From Bacteroidales bacterium (GTDB lineage Bacteria > Bacteroidota > Bacteroidia > Bacteroidales > UBA932), in contig JAFZOK010000017.1 of the NCBI GenBank assembly GCA_017550655.1, positions 62,001 through 126,000 on the forward strand: a stretch of 64,000 nucleotides of DNA, in the 5' to 3' direction. Below, piece after piece: positions 25,533 through 32,257 of the stretch; position 1 is the first letter of the stretch, and the number at the start of each line of letters is the position of its first letter. The notes under the pieces were generated by a model. It had not been told where the DNA came from and ran no database searches. It saw only the letters and a list, made by a program, of their open reading frames with translations. A program made the position numbers and the translations under genes.

Positions 25533-26854
25533 TTGCAATAGCGGATTATGTCAAGACCGATGTCCTTCCTGTAATACTTTCCCTCAAAGGCTATCCTATC
25601 GATATGGGAATATGCAAGGCTGCGGCCCTCTTCCACGGTTTCCTCTACGGAGCCGGCCGCCGGAGTGTTGGATGTTACGGCAAGAACCCTTCCGCCTGAA
25701 GTCACGAGATTTCCTTCCTGAGGCTCTGCTGTTCCGCTGTGGAACACCTTAACCGGGCCGCTGTAGGAATTGCTGAATAGTATCGGGTCTCCGGAGATTG
25801 GCTTCCCCTTCTGATAGCTTCCCGGATATCCGCCGCTGACACATACGACCGTCAGCGCGGCATCCTCGGAAATCTCTATGGTTTCCTTATCCAGAGTTCC
25901 TTTTGCGCAAGCGCAGAGATGGCTCAGCAGGTCCGAATCTATCCTTGTCATAACCGCCTCTGTTTCAGGATCTCCCATCCTAACGTTATACTCTATTACA
26001 TAAGGGTTTCCGCTGCAATTCATAAGGCCGAGGAAGATGAATCCCTTGTATGGAATTCCTTCCTCTGCGAGACCCTTGAGGGTCGGCTCTATGATTCTGT
26101 TTCTGACTTTATCCTTGAACTCTTCATCCACGAAAGGAACCGGCGATACGGCTCCCATTCCTCCGGTGTTAAGGCCCGTGTCCCCGTCTCCGATCCGCTT
26201 GTAGTCCTTTGCCTCCGGGAGCATCAGATAGCTCTTTCCGTCCGTCAGGATGAACATGGAAACTTCTATTCCGGAAAGGAATTCCTCTATGACAACCGTG
26301 GAGGATGCCTTGCCGAATTTTCCGCCCAGCATCTGCCTTACTTCCTCGCGTGCCTGGTCCAGATTTTCGCATATAAGCACGCCTTTTCCTGCTGCAAGCC
26401 CGTCTGCCTTAAGCACATAAGGAGCCTTAAGAGTTCCGAGGAATGCCTCTGCCTTGTCCACCTGCTCTGAAGTGAAGCTGCGGAAAGCGGCAGTAGGAAT
26501 TCCGTGCCGCTCCATAAACTCTTTGGCAAACTGCTTGCTTCCCTCAAGGGCCGCACCTGCCGCCCCCGGTCCAACGAACATCACGTCTTTCAGCTGCGGA
26601 TCTTCCTCGAACCTGTCTCTCAAACCTCTTACAAGAGGCTCTTCCGGACCTACAACAACTATATCCACATCATTGTCCAGCACAGCCTTTTTCACGGCCT
26701 GGAAATCGTTCGGGTCACCGGAGAGGTTTGTTCCCACCTGTGCGGTTCCGGGGTTTCCCGGCATTGCGAACATCTTGTCGCAATCCCAGCTCTGCCTTAT
26801 CTTCCAGGCAATCGCGTGTTCGCGGCCTCCGCCGCCCAAAACCAATGCTTTCAT
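25529..26854 (-). CDS. purD: phosphoribosylamine-glycine ligase (GAR synthetase)
   Basis: A 441-residue ATP-grasp enzyme joining glycine to phosphoribosylamine, the second step of purine synthesis. Visible: KALVLGGGGREHAIAWKI at the N-terminus, VVVGPEEPLVRGL, the ATP-grasp segment APYVLKADGLAAGKGVLI (about 140), LPEAKDYKRIGDGDTGLNTGGMGA and EYNVRMGDPETE. Full length for the family. It is 16 bases after the polysaccharide deacetylase gene and overlaps the next gene by four bases. Confidence 0.97.
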   Translation of the reverse strand: MKALVLGGGGREHAIAWKIRQSWDCDKMFAMPGNPGTAQVGTNLSGDPNDFQAVKKAVLDNDVDIVVVGPEEPLVRGLRDRFEEDPQLKDVMFVGPGAAGAALEGSKQFAKEFMERHGIPTAAFRSFTSEQVDKAEAFLGTLKAPYVLKADGLAAGKGVLICENLDQAREEVRQMLGGKFGKASSTVVIEEFLSGIEVSMFILTDGKSYLMLPEAKDYKRIGDGDTGLNTGGMGAVSPVPFVDEEFKDKVRNRIIEPTLKGLAEEGIPYKGFIFLGLMNCSGNPYVIEYNVRMGDPETEAVMTRIDSDLLSHLCACAKGTLDKETIEISEDAALTVVCVSGGYPGSYQKGKPISGDPILFSNSYSGPVKVFHSGTAEPQEGNLVTSGGRVLAVTSNTPAAGSVEETVEEGRSLAYSHIDRIAFEGKYYRKDIGLDIIRYCK

Positions 26855-26870
26855 ATCGCTGAGCTAACTT

Positions 26871-27482
26871 TTACAACTCTATCCTTGCCGAGTGGAGCCC
26901 CTTGTCATAGATGGCCTTCAGCACTTCAGGGAGGGCTTCCCAGAGGTTCCTGGCGCATTTTATGGAATCGTGGAAAGCTATTATCACACCGCTTTCCAGA
27001 TACGGGACCACATTCTTGATGCACTTCTGTCCGTTAATATGCTTGCTGTAGTCCCGGCTTATGATTGTCCACATAACGTGGCGGTACCTCTCCGCCAGAA
27101 CCCTTGCCTGGTTAGGCCCGATGCGGGCGTAAGGCGGACGGAAAAGGTTGGAGTGGATAAGGTCCCCGGCAATGTCTATATCCCGGACATAGTCTCCGGT
27201 CTTCATCCCCCATCCCTTCACGTGGCTGTAGGAATGGTTGCCCACGGCGTGGCCTCTGGCCTTTATTTCCTCAAAAAGTTCCGGGAACATCTCCACGTTC
27301 TTGCCAATACAGAAGAAGGTTGCCTTGGCATTGTATTTGTCCAGCTGGTCAAGAACCCACGGCGTGACTTCCGGCCGCGGACCGTCATCGAATGTAAGAT
27401 ACACCTCGTTCCTGTCGTTTGGAAGGTCCCAGATAAAGCTCGGGAACATCCTGCGGATGAATTTTGGAGGGTTGATCTTCAT
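26871..27482 (-). CDS. polysaccharide deacetylase family protein (NodB homology)
   Basis: A 203-residue protein with the NodB domain: EVYLTFDDGPRPEVTPW (metal and base Asp pair TFDDG), AVGNHSYSHVKGWG (HxxxH metal ligands), FRPPYARIGPNQ (RxPY) and VIIAFHDSIKCA near the end. Such enzymes remove acetyl groups from peptidoglycan or other glycans. No signal peptide is visible; the short N-terminus MKINPPKFIRRMFPSFIWDLP is usual for the small Bacteroidota version. The start MKINPPK at 27482 avoids overlap with the divergent gene at 27528. Confidence 0.9.
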   Translation of the reverse strand: MKINPPKFIRRMFPSFIWDLPNDRNEVYLTFDDGPRPEVTPWVLDQLDKYNAKATFFCIGKNVEMFPELFEEIKARGHAVGNHSYSHVKGWGMKTGDYVRDIDIAGDLIHSNLFRPPYARIGPNQARVLAERYRHVMWTIISRDYSKHINGQKCIKNVVPYLESGVIIAFHDSIKCARNLWEALPEVLKAIYDKGLHSARIEL

Positions 27483-27491
27483 TTCTTGAGT

Positions 27492-27522
27492 ATTGACTGA
27501 CAAAAATAATAAATTAACTTTG
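27492..27522 (+). promoter_or_regulatory. promoter abutting the DUF4296 start codon
   Basis: ATTG (27492-27495), 19 bases, then TAACTTTG (27515-27522); the ATG follows after five bases at 27528. A minus-strand box TATTTTTG (27501-27508) for the deacetylase gene overlaps this region, so the two divergent promoters share about 30 bases. Confidence 0.5.
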
Positions 27523-27527
27523 TGGGT

Positions 27528-28172
27528 ATGAACAAAGAAAGCAAAATCTTGCATCATATAGCGGTGGCAGTGGCCCTGGTGGCAGTGATTATATCATCCG
27601 GCTGCCGCAAAAGGGGCATTTTGTCCAAGAATGATGTGGCCGATATAATGTACCAGATGTTTGTGGCTGACGAGTACGCCAAGAAATATCCTAACGTAAG
27701 CAAAGCAGCCGATTCACTGCTTTTGTACCAGCATATTTTTGACAAGTACGATTGTTCCCTTGAAGACTACCGTAATTCCATAAAACACTACATAGTAGAC
27801 GAAAAGGCATATACCTACATCCTCAAGAGAGCCGTCCAGACTGCAAAGGACAGCGCAAACCAGGCTAACAGGGAGCTGACCAAGGAACGTCCTCATGGAG
27901 TCATCGTGCAGGTACCTAACCTTTCGCCTGGTATAGAGGTTCAGAAGGACAGATGGTGGGAAAGGGAAATAGACGGAACCTATGCCCACGAAACGAGTTT
28001 CTACACGGACCTGCAGTCAAGAATCAAAGAGGCTGAGGAGGAGGAAAAGAGACGCCAGAGCAAACTGAGAAGGGGCAAGACGGAAAACAGCGAACCGGAA
28101 CTTGTCCTGTCAAAGGAAGCGGAGAAGATCAGGAAGGAGTTCCGGGGGGATCTGGAAATGGATATTAAATGA
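27528..28172 (+). CDS. DUF4296 lipoprotein
   Basis: A 214-residue protein with a lipoprotein signal (VAVALVAVIISSGC). Residues 30-115 have the DUF4296 pattern: ILSKNDVADIMYQMFVADEYA, LLLYQHIFDKYDCSLEDYRNSIKHYI. The last 60 residues are a charged, probably coiled-coil stretch rich in K, E and R. Function unknown. I used the ATG at 27528; a GTG two codons upstream lies within the -7 box. The stop overlaps the next start (ATGA), so it heads a five-gene plus-strand unit. Confidence 0.85.
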   Translation: MNKESKILHHIAVAVALVAVIISSGCRKRGILSKNDVADIMYQMFVADEYAKKYPNVSKAADSLLLYQHIFDKYDCSLEDYRNSIKHYIVDEKAYTYILKRAVQTAKDSANQANRELTKERPHGVIVQVPNLSPGIEVQKDRWWEREIDGTYAHETSFYTDLQSRIKEAEEEEKRRQSKLRRGKTENSEPELVLSKEAEKIRKEFRGDLEMDIK

Positions 28173-29377
28173 CAATGAAGAAATTTGCAGCAGATTACGC
28201 TTTCACTCTGGACGGCTCCTTAAAGCCGCTGGAAAGGCCTCTTGTCGTCACCGATGACTCCGGCAAAATACTGTCTGTGAGCCAATATTCCAAGGATGAG
28301 CTCGGCGATGCGGAGTACCATAAGGGAATCCTCATTCCCGGTATGGTTAACGCCCATTGCCACATAGAACTCTCCCATCTTAAAGGCGTCTTCCGTCAGG
28401 CTACCGGAATGAGCGGATTCATAAACCAGATAAATGCCCTCAGGGAAAGCGTTGATGAAAAAGGAAGGGCTGAAGCCATGAAGTCCGAGTTTGCGAATTT
28501 CTCCCGCCAGGGAGTTGTAGCTGTCTCTGACATAAGCAACTGCACGGAGAGTTTCCCATTCAAGAAAGAATACCTGGGCCATCCTGTCTTCCCTGTTTAT
28601 TACAGGACATTCGTGGAACTATTCGGAACGGAAAAGGAAGAGGCCGAAGGCATTCTGGAAGGCGGCCAGAGGATTGCTGACCAGGCAACCGCAATGGGGC
28701 TGGATGCTTCCGTAACCCCTCACTCCTGCTACACGATGAGCCCCAAGCTTCTGGAAATAACCGCAAAGCGCGGCCTTGAGAGCGGAATGATATCCTACCA
28801 CAGCCAGGAAAGCCAGGAAGAAGAAGACATGATAATGAAAGGTTCCGGAGCCCTTGCGGACAACTATAGGGAAAGAGGCCTTTCAACTCCTCCCGTTACA
28901 GGCGCAACCGCACTGGAGTATTTCATAGACCGCATCGCGGAGAAAGAAAAGGTGAAGGGAAGGATCAACCTTGTCCACAATGTGGTGATCAGCCAAAGGA
29001 GCATAGACAGAGCGCTGGAAGCTCTGGAAAGCCCGTTCTTTTCCATCTGCCCGCTTTCCAACATATTCATACACAGGCAGCTTCCGCCAATTGACCTGAT
29101 GAGGAAGAATGGCCTTAAGATTTGCCTTGGGACGGACAGCCTGTCTTCCAACCTCATCCTGGATATGGTTAGGGAAATGGAGTGCCTGCAGGAGAACTTC
29201 CCGCATCTGGAACTCGGGGAAATCCTCTTCTGGGCCTGCACCAACGGAGCGCTTCTGCTCGGAAAGGAAGACACTCTGGGAAGCCTGACGGAAGGCAAGA
29301 GGCCAGGCATCGTCCTTCTGGAAAACGCGGAAGAATTCCGCATCAATGAAAAAAGCAAGTCAACCAGACTGATATAA
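28169..29377 (+). CDS. amidohydrolase family protein (deaminase-like)
   Basis: A 402-residue metal-dependent hydrolase. Metal ligands: GMVNAHCHIELSHLKG (HxH, about 60), VTPHSCYTMSP (His), NLVHNVVIS (His) and CLGTDSLSSN (Asp). The HCHIELSH form and the small beta-sandwich ends place it among cytosine/guanine/aminofutalosine deaminase-like amidohydrolases rather than dihydroorotases. Substrate unknown; aminodeoxyfutalosine deaminase is one candidate, but no other menaquinone gene is in the window. It overlaps the DUF4296 gene by four bases. Confidence 0.85.
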   Translation: MTMKKFAADYAFTLDGSLKPLERPLVVTDDSGKILSVSQYSKDELGDAEYHKGILIPGMVNAHCHIELSHLKGVFRQATGMSGFINQINALRESVDEKGRAEAMKSEFANFSRQGVVAVSDISNCTESFPFKKEYLGHPVFPVYYRTFVELFGTEKEEAEGILEGGQRIADQATAMGLDASVTPHSCYTMSPKLLEITAKRGLESGMISYHSQESQEEEDMIMKGSGALADNYRERGLSTPPVTGATALEYFIDRIAEKEKVKGRINLVHNVVISQRSIDRALEALESPFFSICPLSNIFIHRQLPPIDLMRKNGLKICLGTDSLSSNLILDMVREMECLQENFPHLELGEILFWACTNGALLLGKEDTLGSLTEGKRPGIVLLENAEEFRINEKSKSTRLI

Positions 29378-29378
29378 A

Positions 29379-30152
29379 ATGGCAACAAAACTCTTTGAAT
29401 CTCTGATAGTTGGCCCTATCCACAGCCGCAGGCTCGGTTCCTCCCTGGGAATCAACCTGCTGCCTGAGCACGGCAAGATATGCTCCTTTGACTGCATTTA
29501 CTGCGAATGCGGATGGAACAAGGACCACAAGGATGACAAGACTCTCCCTACCGCAAAGCAAGTGGAGAAGGCTCTGACGGAAAGGGCAAAGCAGCTCCAC
29601 AAAGATGGTGTAAGGGTGGATTCCATTACCTTTTCCGGCAACGGGGAACCTACCATCCATCCCGAGTTTGCAAAGATCGTTGACATTACTCTGAAAGTCA
29701 GAGACAAATATCTTAAAGAGGCAAAGGTTTCCGTCCTGAGCAACGCTTCCATGATATGGAAAGAGGAAGTCAGAGAGGCCCTTATGAAGGTGGACAACCC
29801 TATCCTCAAGATAGATTCCACAGACGAAAGCCTTGTCAGAGCCATCAACCGGCCTAACGCCCGTTACAGCCTTGAGGAAACAATTGAAAACCTCAAGAAG
29901 TTTGACGGCAACTTCATCCTCCAGACCATATTCTTCAAGTCAGAGACAATAGACTGTACACGTAAAGATCTGGCGGAAAGCTGGAGAAACCTTGTCAGGG
30001 AACTGAAGCCAAGGCAGATAATGATGTATACCCTGGACAGGGACACTCCAGCACAAGGCCTCATAAAAGCTTCAATGGAAGAAATGAGGGAAATAGCCCT
30101 TCCGCTTAAGGAAGAAGGCTTCTGCATAACCATTAACGGAGAAAAGGCATGA
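29379..30152 (+). CDS. radical SAM protein (COG0731-like)
   Basis: A 257-residue protein with the radical SAM cluster motif CSFDCIYCEC (CxxxCxxC, about residue 31-38), preceded by the family phrase GPIHSRRLGSSLGINLLP. SFSGNGEPTIHP-type glycine-rich SAM-binding follows at about 85. Similar proteins are annotated as wyosine-synthetase-like (COG0731), but bacterial members are uncharacterised. It starts one base after the amidohydrolase stop and overlaps the dtd start by four bases. Confidence 0.88.
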   Translation: MATKLFESLIVGPIHSRRLGSSLGINLLPEHGKICSFDCIYCECGWNKDHKDDKTLPTAKQVEKALTERAKQLHKDGVRVDSITFSGNGEPTIHPEFAKIVDITLKVRDKYLKEAKVSVLSNASMIWKEEVREALMKVDNPILKIDSTDESLVRAINRPNARYSLEETIENLKKFDGNFILQTIFFKSETIDCTRKDLAESWRNLVRELKPRQIMMYTLDRDTPAQGLIKASMEEMREIALPLKEEGFCITINGEKA

Positions 30153-30604
30153 GAGCAGTAATCCAGAGAGTAAAGCACTGCAGCGTCACGATAGACGGCA
30201 AGGTTAAAAGCAGCATCGGCAAGGGAATGCTTGTCCTGCTTGGCGTAGGAGAAGACGACAATGCGGAAGACATAGATTATCTGGTAAAGAAGATTTCCAA
30301 CCTCAGAATCTTCGACGACGAGAATGGAGTGATGAATGTATCAGTCCTGGACGACGGCGGAGACATTCTGGTTGTCAGCCAGTTCACCCTTATGGCGTCC
30401 ACCTATAAAGGCAACCGCCCGTCCTACATCAGGGCTGCAAGGCACGAGATTTCCATCCCTATGTACGAAGAGTTCGTCAGGAAAATGGAAGAGGCCATCG
30501 GCAAAAAAGTGGGCACTGGAGAGTTCGGCGCAGACATGAAGGTGGAACTCCTGAACGACGGCCCGGTTACCATCATTATGGACAGCAAACAAAGACATTT
30601 TTAA
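30149..30604 (+). CDS. dtd: D-aminoacyl-tRNA deacylase
   Basis: A 151-residue protein that hydrolyses D-amino acids (and glycine on tRNA-Ala) mischarged onto tRNA. The two active-site signatures are present: VVSQFTLMAST (about 75) and LLNDGPVTIIMDS with the cross-subunit GP motif near 138. N-terminal MRAVIQRVKHCSVTIDGK is typical. Full length. The start overlaps the preceding stop (ATGA). Confidence 0.97.
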   Translation: MRAVIQRVKHCSVTIDGKVKSSIGKGMLVLLGVGEDDNAEDIDYLVKKISNLRIFDDENGVMNVSVLDDGGDILVVSQFTLMASTYKGNRPSYIRAARHEISIPMYEEFVRKMEEAIGKKVGTGEFGADMKVELLNDGPVTIIMDSKQRHF

Positions 30605-30616
30605 AAACATACGGAT

Positions 30617-31510
30617 ATGAAAGAACTGATTGAAAAGTACAATCTAAGCATCAACGCTGAAGATCTTGAAAAGGAACTCGTAGAGATAAAGGCAGAAGCC
30701 GCCTCCAACATAAACAGGGAAAACCTGAAGATTGCCCTCGGAGCCATTGACCTGACTAGCCTCCACACTTCAGACACCCCGGAATTCATCACAAAGTTCA
30801 CTGACAAGGTCAACAAGTTCAAGGCCGCCTACCCGGACTATCCGCTTCCGGCATCCATTTGCGTATATCCGAATTTCGCCAAGACCGTTAAGGAGACACT
30901 CAAGGAAGAGGGAGTCGGAATCACCACGGTTTCCGCCTGCTTCCCTTCATCGCAGAGTTTCCTGGACGTAAAGGAACTGGAGACAAGGCACGCTGTTGAG
31001 GACGGTGCCACAGAGATAGACATTGTGCTTCCTCACAATTCTTTCTTTGCCGGCAATCTGGAAGAGACAAGAAAAGAAATAGCGTCGCTGAGGAAAGTTA
31101 CCGAAGGCAAGACCCTGAAAGTCATATTAGAAAGCGGAGCTCTCCAGACCGGTTACCCTACCCTTCAGGAAGGCGTTGAGGCAATCGCCGAGGCATCCCT
31201 TCTGGCACTGGAGGAAGGTGCTGATTTCATCAAGACTTCCACAGGAAAACAGGAGCCTACTGCAACTCCTATTGCCGCCCTTGTGATGTGCAAGTGCCTG
31301 AAAGCCTTTATGGAAAAGACCGGAAAGCGCAGAGGATTCAAGCCTGCCGGCGGCGTATCCTCTTCAGAGGACGCCATCCTTTACCTCACCATCGTTGAAA
31401 AGACTTTGGGAAAGGAAAACCTTGCTCCAAAATACTTCCGCATAGGAGCCAGCAGCCTTGCCAACAAGGTACTCACCTCCCTTGAAGGCCACCCGGTAAA
31501 GTTCTATTAG
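30617..31510 (+). CDS. deoC: deoxyribose-phosphate aldolase
   Basis: A 297-residue TIM-barrel aldolase that splits 2-deoxyribose-5-phosphate into glyceraldehyde-3-phosphate and acetaldehyde. The Schiff-base lysine is in ADFIKTSTGK (about 210), and a second catalytic lysine in RRGFKPAGGVSS (about 245). ATEIDIVLPHNSF and LKVILESGAL are also characteristic. It is about 40 residues longer at the N-terminus than the E. coli enzyme, as usual in Bacteroidota. It is the last gene of the plus-strand unit; a separate promoter starts directly behind it. Confidence 0.96.
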   Translation: MKELIEKYNLSINAEDLEKELVEIKAEAASNINRENLKIALGAIDLTSLHTSDTPEFITKFTDKVNKFKAAYPDYPLPASICVYPNFAKTVKETLKEEGVGITTVSACFPSSQSFLDVKELETRHAVEDGATEIDIVLPHNSFFAGNLEETRKEIASLRKVTEGKTLKVILESGALQTGYPTLQEGVEAIAEASLLALEEGADFIKTSTGKQEPTATPIAALVMCKCLKAFMEKTGKRRGFKPAGGVSSSEDAILYLTIVEKTLGKENLAPKYFRIGASSLANKVLTSLEGHPVKFY

Positions 31511-31519
31511 CTAAGATTA

Positions 31520-31550
31520 TTTGCTATTAATAAAAAACTTCATACTTTTG
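31520..31550 (+). promoter_or_regulatory. consensus promoter for the small RNA at 31553
   Basis: TTTG (31520-31523), 19 bases, then TACTTTTG (31543-31550): a full match to the phylum -33/-7 consensus. No plus-strand coding region follows; the transcript would end at the hairpin 31661-31685. Confidence 0.7.
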
Positions 31551-31552
31551 CA

Positions 31553-31690
31553 GTGGGAAATAAACCGCATTAGGGATGAGGTATTTCGCTAAGTGCAAAG
31601 CCCCCGCCTCGAGCCTCACCGAAAGGTAAACATCCTTTGCGTATTCCTGGGGCAAATATAAATGGATGCCAATTAGGCATCCATTTTTTG
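31553..31690 (+). ncRNA. candidate small RNA, about 135 bases, structured
   Basis: The region is bounded by a consensus promoter and a strong intrinsic terminator and has no plausible reading frame. The RNA can fold as a long imperfect rod: 31556-31562 pairs with 31642-31647 (one bulge), CGCA 31566-31569 with TGCG 31638-31641, GGATG 31574-31578 with CATCC 31631-31635, closed by an inner region holding a GAAA-capped hairpin (ACC 31618-31620 with GGT 31625-31627). An alternative GCAAAG/CTTTGC pairing (31595-31600 with 31635-31640) competes. A rod with a central loop recalls 6S RNA, and the promoter-to-terminator layout recalls the Bacteroidales-1 motif. I cannot assign either family from sequence alone. 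Confidence 0.6.
31661..31690. terminator. intrinsic terminator, usable from both sides
   Basis: AATGGATGCC and GGCATCCATT form a 10-bp stem with a 5-base loop, then TTTTTG on plus. On minus the stem directly follows the stop codon of the convergent orphan gene, with CATTTATATTT after it. Confidence 0.85.
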
Positions 31691-32116
31691 TTATGTATCT
31701 ACAGTAGTTATGCAATATTGAACCTTCTCGTGATTCCGTCTTCTAACCCCTACAGTCATCCTGACTGTTCCTATTCCAGGACATTCATATGTCATAACCA
31801 ACATCTTTTCAAACTGTTTCTGGTTTGCGTTTTTCTTAGGTCGGACAGTTGCCACTTTCCTGGCTCCAGTCAGAATAGCATCCAACTGCAAAACGGCAAG
31901 TGTGGACAGATAAGTTCTTGATGCATGAGTACAAGTCTCCGTTATAGAAACATAGCGGATATTAATGTACTCTTTTAAAGAAAGATTAAAACTCCTCTGA
32001 AGTGGATTCTGAAGTTTCCACTCACGATAATAATTAGAGATTATTTTTCTCCGAGCCACAATATCTTCCGGAGAATTACCTGTCGGTATGTTTGGAATCG
32101 CACTCATATCTTTCAT
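31691..32116 (-). CDS. small hypothetical protein of an AT-rich islet
   Basis: A 141-residue protein with no signal peptide or membrane segment. The N-terminal half is helical and polar (ARRKIISNYYREWKLQNP, SLKEYINIRYVSITET). A lysine-rich stretch (VRPKKNANQKQFEKM) follows, then a beta-rich end (VRMTVGVRRRNHEKVQYCITT). It recalls short Bacteroidales orphan proteins with a '...VGVKR...KVQYCIT' ending, but I know of no function. Start: ATG at 32116 (MKDMSAIPN); a GTG at 32119 and an ATG at 32107 are alternatives. Composition is AT-richer than flanking genes. An intrinsic hairpin at 32141-32172 separates it from the only strong upstream promoter (32223-32253), so expression may depend on read-through. 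Confidence 0.7.
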   Translation of the reverse strand: MKDMSAIPNIPTGNSPEDIVARRKIISNYYREWKLQNPLQRSFNLSLKEYINIRYVSITETCTHASRTYLSTLAVLQLDAILTGARKVATVRPKKNANQKQFEKMLVMTYECPGIGTVRMTVGVRRRNHEKVQYCITTVDT

Positions 32117-32135
32117 CACAGCAAGCTGTATCTAA

Positions 32136-32218
32136 AACAAAAAGGCACTTCAGTCAATTGTGAAATGCCTTTATCAAATGACTTCTGCCAAGAATTTGGT
32201 GAAGTCTCATAACTTGCT
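32136..32218 (-). ncRNA. candidate small RNA of about 80 bases, or attenuated leader
   Basis: From a perfect promoter (32223-32253) a minus-strand transcript would run about 80 bases and end at an intrinsic terminator. It has two clean hairpins. The first is GACTTC (32180-32185) with GAAGTC (32201-32206), extended by CCAA/TTGG. The second is AAAGGCA (32141-32147) with TGCCTTT (32166-32172), extended by TTCA/TGAA and followed by TTTTTGTTTTAG. The orphan gene at 32116 lies just beyond, so the RNA may be independent or a terminator-controlled leader. No open reading frame of note lies inside. Confidence 0.6.
32141..32172 (-). terminator. intrinsic terminator of the small RNA and possibly of GH18
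   Basis: AAAGGCActtca pairs with tgaaaTGCCTTT around a short loop. On the minus strand the stem is followed by TTTTTGTTTTAG. Confidence 0.82.
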
Positions 32219-32222
32219 GATA

Positions 32223-32253
32223 CAAAGATATGATTTATTATTATTCCAGCAAA
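32223..32253 (-). promoter_or_regulatory. perfect promoter just after GH18
   Basis: On the minus strand TTTG (32250-32253), 19 bases, TATCTTTG (32223-32230). The -33 box lies five bases beyond the GH18 stop codon. It should drive the RNA at 32136-32218. Confidence 0.72.
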
Positions 32254-32257
32254 AGAA

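Noticed and set aside
31595-31653. Known metabolite riboswitch in the RNA behind deoC
   Set aside because: No downstream gene lies in the same orientation, and I see no consensus core of the TPP, SAM, cobalamin or preQ1 classes.
31653-31660. Minus-strand TATATTTG box near the small-RNA terminator
   Set aside because: It has no -33 partner at 19-21 bases and would start transcription into the end of deoC; probably chance in AT-rich sequence.
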